A DNA stretch of 64,000 bases, taken from contig CM063112.1 in NCBI GenBank assembly GCA_031841125.1, forward strand, positions 60,069,722 through 60,133,721, given 5' to 3'. Source of the stretch: Acanthococcus lagerstroemiae. Lineage: Eukaryota; Arthropoda; Insecta; Hemiptera; Eriococcidae. A program made the translations under genes and the position numbers. The notes beneath the pieces were generated by a model. That model did not search any database. It was not told where the DNA came from and saw nothing but the letters and a program-made list of their open reading frames with translations. Below, piece after piece: positions 32,405 through 45,152 of the stretch. Numbering within the stretch: the stretch's first letter is position 1; each line of letters starts with the position of its first letter.

Positions 32405-34985
32405 AGGTGCAAACAAGACAAAATCCAAATTTCACGAAATCGAGTTAAGCACGGTACTGGATAGAGCACTGCAAGGCGAATCAAATGGTGTAAACAGATT
32501 TTTGCGAAATTCATTTTTTCAGTGTAAAACATGTCTTCAAGATACACGGTTGGAAGAAAAAGTGATATATTCCAATGGCTCATGTGAGCTTTCGGGATTA
32601 GGGTTTCGGTTGATCGCATTTTAGGCAGGCTGCTTATTGCTGTAACCGAAGTTGCATTGTGTAATAGATTCTCAATTTACGTTGTTGGAATGATAACAGA
32701 ATTATTTGGTCGTTGATTGGATAAATTTTTCATTTCAAGTACTTCTGAAATTTCATAATAACTTGGGCCAAAATGAAGGGACAGTGGTTTGAAGAAATTT
32801 TCACCTCATAATCAGGCATATGTTTTTTGGGAATCAGTTATTCGTGTTTTCTGAAAAATAAGGTTCTTGGAAATTCGTCTTGTTGACACCTGGATTCCTC
32901 AAATCTTGTCACCGCATTTATTTTCAAAGTGGCCAGAATTACGCTTTATGGTCACATGTGGCACATCTGTCCCACGAACTAGCTTAGTTAATAACGATTT
33001 TCCGAATGAGATGTATCACACTCGTTCCGAAAAATTGGCAAATTACGGAGCTGATGTTTGATACTCGTATTTATGCGGGGGCCGTATTCAGACAGATGCA
33101 AACAGGAGCATTGCCACCCTCCCAGGAAACTTGATTTTGTATCAAATGTAAACATTCTTTGTCAAAACTTCCCTTACTTAAATTTACCACTTCAAAAATT
33201 CGTTCATCTTCCTGATTCAAGGGCTCATTACTGAAATTCTGGCATGTATGTCAAACATTTCCAAATTGAAACAATGAAGAGTTCGCAGTAACTTTCTTAA
33301 TCTAGTGGAAGTTGTACCCCAGGATCATTCAACACCAAGTCGAACAGCCACTGCCCTCAATCTCTCCGATTTTGAGAAAATGGGCTCGCAAGACTAATGT
33401 ACAGAAACATGCCTGTGGAACCATCTTACGAAAGAACCGTGCGCAAGTTTCCCATGTTACTGAAAAATGGTAAAATTGTACGTATTTTATAGCTTGATAA
33501 TTTTTTCAACCCCCTCACACATTTTCCAGGATTATTTCTTAAATCTGTTCCTGCGTATGAGTAACTGCAACAATGGCGTAGCCAGCCTAGTGTTCGAGGA
33601 TCGAGGTTAGGTCTACCTTGACCAAAGAGGAGGGGGTATTACAAGGATTGCTAAAATTTAAAAAACCATTATTGACAAAGTCGCAAAGGGAAAGTCCAAA
33701 CCCTCTCGACTCCCCGCGGCTATACCACTGGATTGAAATATTGCAATGGTGGCGATCCCGGAAGGTTTGGGGTGGATCTGCACTTCGAAGGAAATTTTCA
33801 GCGTTTTTTACGAAAAGTAAAATGTTTTTTGATCCGTGCATCTTCATTTATAAGAAAAGGTCATTGGTAATAAAAATTCCCCCCCCCCCAAATTAAATGA
33901 CCGATCACCATAACTGAGTCATTGATAAGTATGAGTATAGTTGTTCGATCCCCAAGAGTCCAGCATGGTCTTCTAATACATGGCCGTTGACCTTTCGCTA
34001 TAAAGTGCGCACAAAAAATATTAAATTTTATTGTGTGGCCTTTGTGGGAATCGTCAGATTCATTGCTGCCAACCCTAATACGGGAGTAATAAAAATTTCG
34101 AAGCGATACAGACGAGTGAAACTGAAGCTTTTTTTCACATTGCTGGTTATGTACTTTTTTCTCCATTTATTTTAACGGGAAGTGACATAGTGATTAAGGA
34201 GTACCTTTAATTTCTTACCTCAATTTACTGACTTCAATTATATTCGTGAACTATTGCGATCTTGCAATTACACGAAATGTAACTCTAAAACTGAGATTTG
34301 TTTTTCCCGAAATATTTGTTCAATTATTACGCTCGTTTCACTTCCGGTAATGTGAAATGAAGATGTTCTTCGAATAAAGCACGCGGCTCTGTTTATGGTT
34401 TACACCCGCGAAAACACTGATTGTTGAAATTTATTCGCATTACATCGATTAGGTAATTGGCTTACCGAATGAAAACACGCTCGAGTACAATGGAAGAATT
34501 GTGATTTTAATTTCGAACTATAACCATCGTGTGAATGTTGCGTCGTTTTTATATTTTACGTCCCATAGTCGAGAATAAATCTTGCTCATTTACCGCATTT
34601 AAAAAAAGAATCACCGGTGACCTCAATATGAGCGATATGCTGACCTCGGCTAACCTTTCGAACTGAGTAGTACTCCTGATATAGAGTGCAAATTTTTCAG
34701 CCATTTTAGGAGCGCAGCCGAAACTGGTTTCACGGAAGAACATTGAACTTATTTTGAAAGCTTTCGATTTTTATACGAATTCTAAGCTGAGTGAATTTCA
34801 AAATGCATATCACGGTGTGTGCGATTACTCGCAAGTTCAACTTATACAATAAAAGAGGAAAACTAAATTTTTATCAAATCCAGAAATGACTTCGAGAGGC
34901 TGGGAACCGTTTATTTTAGATGCTGAAACAGTTGGCGCCTACATGAGGAGATTTTGAAAACTTTGAACACGCGACCCTACCCCCA
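32405..34985. other. No gene recognised
   Basis: Mixed AT-rich DNA. Several 60-112-codon open frames overlap on both strands (for example 33587-33896 and 33861-34175) with no recognisable domain. A solitary AATGGCGTAGCCAG at 33575 resembles common DNA-transposon ends. Confidence 0.4.
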
Positions 34986-34989
34986 CATC

Positions 34990-35750
34990 CAGTGGCGGAT
35001 ACAGGGGGTCCGGACACCCCCTCAAGGACCTTGATCTGTCTACAGAGACCTAGAGCTAGTATGTTTCGTCTGTAACATTTTTCATTCAGATCCCCATGAA
35101 ATTATTTTCTTTGTATCAGCCCCTGCTCATGCCTTGAAAAATGCTTGGATTTTCCCACTGCAATCCGCGGACAAAACAAGTGGAAAATATCCGGAATTCT
35201 CCTTCCTTGAAATCATAGTGGCACAGATTCAGGAAGTACAGGGGTATATTCTACCCTTAAGAATGTGGAATTTTACAAACCTTTTTGCTTGTAAACGCTC
35301 AAATTTGTAACATTTTTAACAAGGAACCCACATCGAGAATGATTTTCAACTAATAATCACTCAAATTCTGGGAAATCTAACATTCAGCAATTTCCCGCAC
35401 TTTAAACGAAAATTCGGGTAGTTTCTAGGTACTATATTCTCGTAATTCTACACGGCAATTAATACCAGAATCTAATAAGAACTATCAACTTTTCAGATAA
35501 AGAGTGCATGAAAAATCGCCTACGAAAATCCTAATAATTTTTACCCAAAAATTTTTCTCAGTACATTTTTTTGTTTCTTTTTTACTTGTCAACTGAATTT
35601 ATAACATCTTTAACACAAAAACTGTTTTCTTTAGCTTCTCAACTTGAATTTTAACCTGCTCCCTCACCCCTACCCCAAATAAAATATTTACCACCGCCTC
35701 TTCTTAAAATTCTCTACAAAATTCATTCCTACATTCCTAACTACGCCAGT
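34990..35750. mobile_element. Possible DNA transposon remnant, CAGTGGCG end
   Basis: CAGTGGCGGATACAGGGGGT at 34990 looks like a DNA-transposon end. An inverse of ACTGGCGTAGTTAGGAATG near 35728-35748 could be the other end. The ends are only partly similar and no target duplication is seen. Confidence 0.25.
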
Positions 35751-36078
35751 ACGTCTCTGATCTAGTTTTGCTCTTTCTTAATCCTCTCGATGTTTTTTCG
35801 ACTGGATTTTGTGGTTATGTTGAAAAGTATTATTTTAAATCTTTATTAGGTGTATTTTTGTTTTATACGCTAATTCTTATATGGTCTAGATCTGGCACCA
35901 ATTCGCCTTCTTTTGGTCTTATTTTAATATTTTTCGACGTTGATTTGATAACTTGTAGCAGTGGTGTTGTCTGAGGGGAATCGAGGGGTCTAGACCCTTG
36001 TTTGCGACTACGTTAGGTAGTGTTTTTTCAAATTATAGGACCCCCCTCTAACATCACATCCCCTTTAGTCAAGACCAT

Positions 36079-36292
36079 GGGGTCTGGTTGGCCGAGTGGA
36101 TAGCGCGCTAATCTCGGAATCCGGAGGTCTCGGGTTCGAGCCCACGTAGCAACTCGCAACATTTCGACCTAGGCCGGTTTTTCGGCAAGATGAGATGTCA
36201 CAGATAGCTTTAAGAGCCTCCCCGTCGTCTCGGAGGTAATGGTCGAAAGGGCGGATTCCAGGGCTCGAGTTGAGAGTAAAATTAAAAGAGAG
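36079..36292 (+). mobile_element. SINE family A copy (plus strand)
   Basis: GGGGTCTGG then the pol III A box TGGCCGAGTGG (36089-36099) and B box GGTTCGAGCCC (36133-36143) form the tRNA-like head. The body runs ...GACCTAGGCCGGTTTTTCGG...GGGCGGATTCCAGGGCTCGAG and ends A-rich. It shares GTCAAGACCAT upstream with the copy at 45153, so the element may start ~16 bp earlier. Confidence 0.85.
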
Positions 36293-36299
36293 ACCCCTC

Positions 36300-37685
36300 G
36301 ACCACTAGGCGCACTCATTTGTAATGTTTATTGGCACTAATGGACTTTTTTAAATTTTAGTTTTGTCACGGCAGTAGGGTTATCTTTCCTCTTTTTCTTT
36401 TTCTGGTCATGATATGATGTTTTGATAATTTTTGACCTTGATACCTTTTGAGGCCTTAGCATGATGAATATTAGTTTTTTTCTAGTCTCGTTTGCTTACA
36501 ATTAAGTAGGGTTCTGCCTGGATTCACCTTGTTTCGATCATTCTTGGTTCTGATTCCGCTAAGTCTTATATTTGCGAGTCTTGTTTTCCTTTTTCTTACC
36601 TTTCATGTGATCATTTTGTTTTTTATTTCGTGGTTTTTCATTACCTGGGTGTTGTTTTCGGAACGTACCGAACTGCCTATTATTTATAGGGGAACGAAGT
36701 CTCGATTTTTTTCAGAAAAAAAGTCAATACTTTTTAGATTTTGCCAACAACGAATCTAAATCTAAATCAATTACGAAATTCGATTATAAAAAATTGAACT
36801 TCCAGTTACAAATATTAATTCAGATTAAAGTTTATATTTAAATAATAATTTCAAACAATCTTAATACAGAAAGAAATTAGAATTAATTTTTCCAGCTCAC
36901 AAAAATGTTTTACAAGATATTCCCATCGATATCCTCTGTTGAGAACGTCTCTGCTTGTTTCTGTCTACGTTGAATTTGGTTTGTTGATTTTTGGGTTCAT
37001 TCGTCTTTTTGAACTTTTATTTTTTTATTTTTTTTTATTTTGAACTCGTGATTTTCAATGTTTTTTACTGGACTTAGACGTTGGCTTGATGCTTGAGTTG
37101 TACCTATGTAAATTTTTATTTAGCTTTATTTAGTGATTTTTGGTGTTTTTTGGTTCTATCCAATCCATGTGAATGTATTGAAAGCCTTCCACCCCCCCCC
37201 CCAACCGGAAAAAATTAAATAACATGTAGAAGTCGGAAGGGATGGAACCTTTGTATATATAAGTACGAGAGTAAAATCAGCGAAAACATTTTAGCTTACT
37301 GACTTGCAAAGTTCTGATTTATTTTTGATGGAATTATTCTTTTTCGAAATTCTGTGACGTATAATTCCTCAGATTTCCCAGGTTTGTTTCAATAAAATAA
37401 AGGAAAGGATAACATGTGTCCCCGGAGCACCATCTCCTTCCTAAAAGAAAGTACAATGATTTTTTGACTTTTCCCCACTAAATTTGATATTTCTTGGTAA
37501 TAACGCTAAAAATATGCAGATTCTATTTTCGATTCATATTATGGTATTCTTTAACCATACATTTTTTGAAAAGTGCTTTAGACTGACAAATCCCGGAAGG
37601 AGGAAGCTGGAAACAGGAGCTGGACAATTTGTCATTCATTTTTTCGATATAGCCTTCGACTTATAAGGTTTCAACATACTGAAAC
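36300..37685. other. No gene recognised
   Basis: T-rich on the plus strand. The frame 36529-36759 looks membrane-like (FLVLIPLSLIFASLVFLF) but that follows from T-richness. A C run occurs at 37192-37202. Confidence 0.45.
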
Positions 37686-37689
37686 GATT

Positions 37690-37990
37690 TCTAGGATTAA
37701 TTTTCGATTTAAAGAGGGAGCTTAACCTCCATTTTGAAACTTTTTTCGAGATAATAGTCGATTTTCTGATTTCTAACGTCGCTGAATTTGTTTTCAAGGC
37801 TAGTTCTTAGTTTAGGTAACCCACGACGACGCTAGAGGAAACTGAACCCAAGTCTGATTCATTTTAAGATGGTCAATTTTTATTTTAAGGTTCATCCTTA
37901 GTTTTGCCCCATCCCGGGGTACCCCTGATGAAAGCTAAACCCTCATTTGATTTGTTTCTCTGAAATCGTACTTGATGTATAGGTTTTCAA
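37690..37990 (+). repeat. Diverged ~120-bp satellite units, plus orientation
   Basis: TTTTTCGAGATAATAGTCGA followed by a GTCGCTGAATTTG core matches the unit of 40850-41440. Two or three heavily diverged units at most. Confidence 0.35.
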
Positions 37991-37994
37991 GGTC

Positions 37995-40845
37995 ATTCGC
38001 TTCAGCAAAGTATGTAATAACTCATGGCATAGAATCACTTGTTAATTCCCATTACAATTTCAATCTCTTCAAGTCATGTTCTTTTTTCCTTTTATTACCC
38101 TCACGTCCTAAGTCCCCCTTCCCTCGCCATCATCTTAAATGTAATCCTCTGAGGTAAGAGTTTTACCACTCTTCAATTTTTTTCAAACTGAAGAACATGT
38201 GTTTTTATATTTACTGGCACCGGTTAGGAGTTGGTGAGATGTACGAAAAAATCTAATTTTGGTAAAAAATGAGCCACCCTACTTTATCAACACAAAGAAT
38301 GCACTGACGGAATATTTATAAATATACAACACAGAAGCCCATAGCGAGATTACTTTCGCAGAAAAAGGGCAACAGGTGTAAGATGACAATTTTAACATCT
38401 AGGCAGATAAGAAACAGTAAATGTAAGTTACTTTTCAAGAATGTTCGATATACTCTGAAGTACACATGGGTACCTCCATTTAGGCACCACTGTTTCAGAA
38501 TAATCAAACGCGTGGTCAAACATTTAATAGCTTTTATAATCCGCCCCGCAGGAATAAATCAACTTCCAGTTTTTTTATTTTCAGTCTGGTAGGTCAACAC
38601 ACGATTTTTACGGAACTGATCGTTACATAATTTTATTTCCTCGATAGTAATACGTCGACGTGCTTTTTTCTCTCGAATTCTTTCACCTGAATATAAATTC
38701 GAGCTGATTCGATGATTAACAGCAAACTATTCGGAACTACGGCCGTTTAAGAGTTACGCTAAGGTGGGTGCCTATACACAATCGTACACCATACAGGCAC
38801 ACCAAGTATTCCAACATTTTTTCGTACGGGGCAGAGTCGGACGATGGAAATTCATCAAATTGCACGGTACAAAACCAATGAACTGAAGAAAATTCGAACA
38901 CTTCCACACCGCAGTCAGAAGAATTATCCATAAAATTTGACAAATAAATGCAAAAATTCTCAGATAGGGCAGCTGAAATTCGATATAATTGGTCAGGTGG
39001 TCATACTATATACTTAATATACTAAGAGTCCTCAAGAACCCAAGTGTGGAGCCTCCTCCAGTTGTGAAGTAGTTCCTCAAATGCGAGAATTTATTTTTTG
39101 CTCAATTTCATTTCAAGTAGACATTCTATCAAATTTTTTCGGTACTATCCCAACAGGTCGTTAGAAAAGGTTGAAATAGAACCAGACCTTCCACGAAAAC
39201 ATTTAACGTATACAATCGACAACACATTAATTTCACATAATAAAGATGCCAGGCACGAAGAGGAAGAATACCCACCCTCCGCTATCACGTGGTAGGGTGG
39301 TTGTGGAATAGTTGCCTACACGTTTTGATTTTTCGTGGATGGGGGAGCTACTTTGGATAAAAAATTCTAGTCTTCAGCTCATACTAGAAGCTGAACCCTC
39401 AGCTACATCTTTGGTGTGGATCACTTTTCAAAAGATTAATAATAGGAAATTTTTAATGGCCCAAATACCAGTTCTACTTTTTTGTGTGGAATGTTAGCAC
39501 ATGCGGAGTTAGTTTCCACCCCCCCTCTCTCTCTCTCCCTCTCTATGGGATAGATGCCATAAATAAGATACTATCAATCGGGAAAATGTACTAATTAATC
39601 AAAATAACATATTTGAGGCGCTCTATAAAAAGGTACTACATGTCGGAGAACTTTTTTTTTTTGCGTTTTTGGTAGAATTTGACAGAGCACAAATGTATCT
39701 GCATTTTGCGACAAAAAGATTAAACAGATTGAAATAAAAGTAGCTCAAGTTTGAAAATGGAAAATCTTAATTTTGGGGAAAAAAATGAATTTAAAGTAAT
39801 GAAACCGAAAAATACAAGAAAAAATTGATGTCTCAGCGTCTACTGTGAAGTTTAGCTTTTACACTTGAATGTCGAATTAAATTCACTACTCCTTATTCTC
39901 TCCTCGTGTATAATGCGATCATTATTATGCGCAGCTGTAGTGGTAACGCGCGCACAGACGTAAACAAGGTCGATGCGACTTATGGTGCCTTTTCTCGGAC
40001 ACCAGCCTGTAGATCGTAATTCATCTGTACACTGTTGCCAAGTCTGTCTTAGAAGCAGTCTCCCTTCAAATACGGAAAACGGAATTCCCGGCTTGAAAGC
40101 ACCTTCTGTACTGTAGGGAGAAGTTCACTTTCCCGACATATGGTGCCTTTCCATATAGCGCCTCCCACATAATTACCTATGTAAATATTTTCGACAAAAC
40201 TGGCACCAAAAACGTCTCCCCGTCAGTTCGCATAACTCATGTGCTCCACTTTTCATTTCTTCCATCTTCCGACGAATCCTTTTTTCAGGGACGAAACTAT
40301 GAGGGGGGGGAGGGGGGGAATTTGGCAGTTGGCAAATTCTAAAACTGTTCATTTGATATTTTATTTTCTAAAAACATTTATTTGTTTGTTTTTTTTTTGT
40401 TTTTTTTTTTTTCAATTAAAACATATTTTGATAAACAAAATCGACAAATTTTCAATTTTTTACAAATTTTGTCGGCAAATTTTCAGTTTTTAAAAAGTAT
40501 TTGTCGGTACATTTTTCTTCTCCACCCCCTCCCAATCTGGAAGCCAAGCCCCCTCCCCCTCCCGCCTATGTCGGTTTCATTAAAATAAGATGAAGGACCC
40601 TGTTAAGTTTCAGTTCGATCGGATAAGGGGAAGAATTACTTCAAGCCCCCTCTCCTTCTTATGAAGAAAAATAAGATCATCGCTCCATGTATACAAAACG
40701 AAATTAATTTTTTTTTAAACTACATAAACTTTGATATTTTGACCGATTTTTTTATCGTCCTCAAATTGCGTTAAGAATTCATTCCCTCAAAAAGTGTATT
40801 CGATAGAGATTCAAAGTAAAAATACAGTCTTATTTCTCTGTGAGG
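37995..40845. other. No gene recognised; simple repeats
   Basis: Includes a CT microsatellite (39522-39545) and T-rich tracts at 40383-40412. Open frames are short and without domains. Confidence 0.45.
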
Positions 40846-40849
40846 GTTA

Positions 40850-41640
40850 GTGACCTCGAGAGGGTTAGGAGAGTGAAAAATTGAAATTCGGGATAAGAGT
40901 AGATTTATAAATTTTCGAGGTGGCTAAATTCAGTTCTGGGAAGAATGTTCACATCCGACTCCCTGAGGTACCACTGAAGTCGGTGAGGATGTCAGTCATT
41001 TTTCCGAGATGGTAATCGATTAATAGGTTTTTGAGGTCGCCAAATTCAATTCTGGGGGTAACTTTTATATTCGACTCTCTGGTGTACCACCACTGGAGGA
41101 AACGGGGCAAAATATTTGTTTTTCTAAGATGGCATTCGATTTATAGGTTTTCAGGTTTTCAAGGTCACCGGATTCTATTTCGGAGGTAACGTTTACATTT
41201 GACCCTCTAGTGTACCTATAGTGGGGATAGGGTAAGATATTCATTTTTCCAAGAGGTATTCGAAGTCACTGAATTTAAGTCTGTGGAGATGTTTTATATC
41301 CCATCCCGTTGAGTATTACTGCAAGCGCGGGAGTCAAAACTTGATTCTTTTTTCGAGAAGGTATTCGATTTGCGAATTTTTAAGACACTAATTTCTGAAT
41401 TTAAGGAAAATCTTGGAAAAATAACCAATTTTTGACTCTTGCGCCTGCAGTGGTGCTCTGCGGAATCGAACGTAAAAGCGCCCGCAGTATTAAACTCAGT
41501 GGTTTCGAAAACCGATAAATCGAAAACAGTCTAGGAAAAATGACTAGTATTGTACTCTCCCTCCCTGTGGCACCTCAGGGAGTTATGTATTACCCTGAAA
41601 ATTGAATTTAGCGATCTCGAAAAAAAAATAAAGTGACCCC
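40850..41640 (+). repeat. ~120-bp tandem satellite array with an inverted end
   Basis: Units with CGAGATGGTAATCGATT...AGGTTTTTGAGGTCGCCAAATT start near 41005, 41128, 41250 and 41357 (spacing ~107-123 bp), plus an earlier one near 40887. It is the reverse complement of 6190-7100. From about 41480 onward the text flips (CGAAAACCGATAAATCGAAA, then GAATTTAGCGATCTCGAAA), i.e. the last ~1-1.5 units are in the opposite orientation. Confidence 0.65.
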
Positions 41641-41644
41641 ATCA

Positions 41645-43485
41645 CGAATTTCAATTTTTTATCTATTCAGTTTTCTTTTGAGGCCACTTCCCTGGGGCTA
41701 TTAGCCCACGCAAATAGAACGATTTTTCCGTCTATGTACCTATATAATATTAACTTTTGAAATCTGAAAGAAAATGTTTTTAACACAATGAAGGACAGAG
41801 AAAGAATAATTTCGTTAATATGTTAAAACTCTGCGTCTTTTTACATAATAAAGGTGGCTTGAGGCACGTCTTCCCCTCATCTGAGTGACTTTAAACTTTA
41901 CAAGATTTAATTTTATTGAAATCATTTTGAAGGCAGGGGAGGAGACCCATGTAAATTTTGGATGATCGAAAATAGGCGCCACCTTATAATGCCTAATTCA
42001 ACGAAGACAAATTCTAATTTTTGTTTGAAAATGTTTCCCCTATTTTTAATAATCTCCGAGATGCTTGGGGAAAACGGATTTCGAAGGGCTTGGGGATGCT
42101 CGAATTCTTGCGTACCTACTTTCGGTATGTTATTAATTAGTACTGTCATCCAACTCGCTCAACTCCCAGAGAATTTTTTCCTTTATTTGCTGTTTTGTGT
42201 CTTACTGTACTGGTCTAAGTGGAGAGCTCCATAGTCGAGATATATTTCGGTGCACGATTTTTCAGTTATTCTCCTAGGTCATTTATTTACATACATGAAC
42301 TCTACGTATAACGTCGTCTAAACGTTAAAAACATTTCATTTTCTTTCCTTTTTTTTTTCTTTCTTCCATTTCGTAATGCTCGATTAAGTAACCGCGTGCG
42401 TGTATACAAGCCCACGTTACGTGACGCCAGTTTTCGGCAAGACCTTCCAACTGGTTTCCAGCATCCAGTTCCAGCGGTCATCACCTCTCGATGGAGATGC
42501 GATCGTTGTTCGGAATCGATAGCGTCCACATGCGAGCCACACATTCGCCGCATCCGAGCACAATACTCGAATCTCGAAAATGGATGCGGCTGGTTTCGTC
42601 TTTCGTGGTCTAGACACGATGAAGAATCGAGGAATCGCATTCATCTGATTTCCATTCATAGATCACGTCGATGGTCTATTGAGCCACAGATCGTCTGGAT
42701 GATGAGAGCCGGCGAATAGCTATTACCCACGTTTATGTATTTCGATCGAGAAATTGATTAATTACACGCGGCGCGGTGATCGATGAAGTGAAATTGGGAA
42801 TTCGTTTGTCATATGTAATTTGCTCAAACACATACAGGCAGGATGTGCGAAAAAAAAATCATACACGAGTATGTATTTGCCTGACACAGCATCTGTCAGT
42901 TCGCTTTTCGAAACACATCTCAGATTAGTTGCATGACTGCGGATACAGAGAGATTCGTTTATGTATTTGACGTAGAGTTTTAATTTCTTCGCTGTCTCCG
43001 CAATCAAAATTGAAATGCATACAGCTCGCCCGACAATCGATAAATCTCGTTACGTATGTGATCATTCCACATCAATCCTGATGTGCGCGATTATCGATAG
43101 ATACCTAATTGTGACGATTATCGCACGCGTGCGGCGTATTTTCACGCTCGTCAATATTTCTATACAAATTCCATCACTGAAACAAGAGATATAGAGTACT
43201 TGGTTCTTGTGGGTTAATTGCCACTGTGGGATAGATACTATGTATCCACTGTAGCGCTCTAGCGCTTCTAGTGTGCAGATAGTTCGAAGAACTGAGATAT
43301 ATATTTTTATGTGGATATTTATGTCCAATGGCACGCCACGCGAAAGAGAAAAATTCCGCAGAAAGAGGTTACCATCGTGATACAGTTGCCTAGATTCCTC
43401 TTTATGCAGTCATTCGTATCATCACGTTTCGACTGGTCGACACGGAGAATGCCGAGCGACACCGAGAATGAACGATTAGAGACGG
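41645..43485. other. No gene recognised; open-frame island at 42396-42719
   Basis: 42396-42719 is GC-richer and open in several frames on both strands (107 codons plus; 112 and 80 minus) with no recognised domain. Around 42720-43480 the sequence is CG-containing and non-repetitive within the window, which would suit regulatory DNA or an unrecognised exon. Confidence 0.4.
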
Positions 43486-43489
43486 CAAT

Positions 43490-43793
43490 GGAATGCGGGT
43501 ATGCACGTCAACGTGGTCACCTTGAAGGGTCATCTGGACAACATATTGATATCTTAGAGCAAAATAGTGCTACATAGATTTTTGGGGGCAGATGAATTAT
43601 TGGTATAATTAGAAAGGAGATTTCACGTTCCATACCTAAAACTGCATTTTTATGCTGGTAAAACATCAACTTTAGGTAAGCACGACGTTACAATGTCCTG
43701 ACATTGGAGTGATATGCTGTTGAAAACTTCTTCGCCCTCTTCAAACAATTTCAATACAACTATTTTGCTATGAAGTAACTATATCCATATAAC
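43490..43793 (+). repeat. Direct repeat flanking the LINE piece, left copy
   Basis: Starts GGAATGCGGGTATGCACGTC and ends TATCCATATAAC. Alignable along its length with 44775-45103, with two short deletions near its 3' end relative to that copy. Not LTR-like: no clear TG...CA ends, and no primer-binding site or polypurine tract next to it. Confidence 0.75.
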
Positions 43794-44774
43794 GCTGAAA
43801 CACCGGGCATCATCGCTAAACTAATAAACAGAGATAAAGTGAACCGGATAATAAAAAAATCCAAAACTGAAAGATTAACCAGCAGCTGCCAACAACTAAA
43901 TCCGCCTCAACAAATTTATTGCTCCGAGCACCTAACCCAGTACATCAAAAAAATACTACACCAAGCGAAATGTCTCCAACTTAGCGGTCTGGTGAAGTAC
44001 GTCTGGACTAAGGAAGGCATAATACACATCAGAAAAGGAGACAAAACACCGGCCCTGATAGTCAAGAACGTGATTGACATGGATCAGCTGATGGAATACC
44101 TTGGAGCGTCACAGAACAACGAGACAGTTGCAGGTAATAACACGTCAGAAGCGATAGAATCGGAGTACCTCCCCGAGGGAGCAACAACAAACGGTGGGAC
44201 ACCCACTACCAAGGAAATATCAAACAAAAAGCGCTCAGTCGAGGATCGGAGTCCCAACATGTACGCTATCAACCGTTCAAATCCACAAACTACCAAAAAA
44301 AGCAAGAAGACTTCCAAACTCAGCGACCAACAGCAACCCACCAGAAATTTTGTAACACCTCAGCTTAACTGGCAGCCGACGTTGGAAAGATTTAAAATTG
44401 AATCATAAGCGAACACAGCAAATCGCGCGAACTAGAACGCGACAACTAGGAACTGAGTGTACCCGCGGCCCACGGACTCCACACCCTCAAGAAGTTTGGC
44501 CGAGGGGGTGTACGGCCATAACACATCACCCCCCCCCCATCCTCCCCCGAACCTAGGAATTCTCGAAACCTTTTTAAACTAAAATCGCATTAAAACAAAA
44601 AAATCAATTCTCCGGTAAATAAAGAACCAATTAAAAAGAAAAACAAAACGTTAGATATATCAGTAGGAAGATTGAATGTTTTAGAACTCTAAAAATCCCA
44701 GAAAATTTGAAAGTCTTGATAGAAGCCATGGCAGAAGAGAAGGGAATTCCAGAACTTAGAAGAAAAAACGAAAC
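43794..44774 (+). pseudogene. Internal LINE fragment: ORF1 FP-C domain and start of ORF2
   Basis: An open frame runs from 43794 to a stop at 44406 (~200 codons; no natural start because it is cut at the 5' side). Its first ~100 residues (PGIIAKLINRDKVNRIIKK..., SEHLTQYIKKILHQAKCL, then KYVWTKEGIIHIRKGDK) match the FP-C domain found in ORF1 proteins of insect non-LTR retrotransposons, an RNA/nucleic-acid-binding module also known from the baculovirus FP protein. A polar, Asn/Lys-rich tail follows. After ~280 nt of spacer a second coding-like start (RTLKIPENLKVLIEAMAEEKGI near 44684-44752) resembles the opening of an ORF2 endonuclease, then stops at the right direct repeat. The ORF1 part has no stops, suggesting a fairly recent insertion. 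Confidence 0.7.
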
Positions 44775-45103
44775 GGAATGCGGGTATGCGCGTCAATGTG
44801 GTCACCTCGAAGGGTCACCTGGAAAACATTGATATCTCAGAGCAAAATAGTGCTACATCCATTTTTGGGGCAGATGAATTATTGGTATCATTAGAAAGGA
44901 GATTTCACGTTCTGTTATATCTAACACTGCATTTTGATGCTGGTAAAACATCAACTTTATGTAAGCACGACGTTACAATGTCCTGACATTGGAATGATAC
45001 ACTGTTGGAAACTTCTTCGTCCTCTTCAAACAATTTCAATACAATCGATATTATGCCTATTTTGCTATGATGTAAGAAGTTTTCAGATCAATATCCACAT
45101 AAC
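44775..45103 (+). repeat. Direct repeat flanking the LINE piece, right copy
   Basis: Repeats 43490-43793 (GGAATGCGGGTATGCGCGTC ... TATCCACATAAC). Followed within ~50 bp by a family A SINE. Confidence 0.75.
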
Positions 45104-45152
45104 AATGTCCTTCCCTGCAGCCGTTCACCCCATCCACTTTGGTCAAGACCAT

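Noticed and set aside
36079..36150. Functional tRNA gene (also at 45153)
   Set aside because: A and B boxes are present, but the sequence continues into a SINE body repeated at five other places and no acceptor-stem pairing closes the tRNA.
36529..36759. Small membrane protein
   Set aside because: The hydrophobic reading comes from a T-rich stretch; no conserved residues, no splice context, no neighbour support.
43490..45103. LTR retrotransposon or solo composite with two LTRs
   Set aside because: No TG...CA ends, no primer-binding site, no polypurine tract and no gag-pol; the interior is LINE sequence. Kept as a finding instead.
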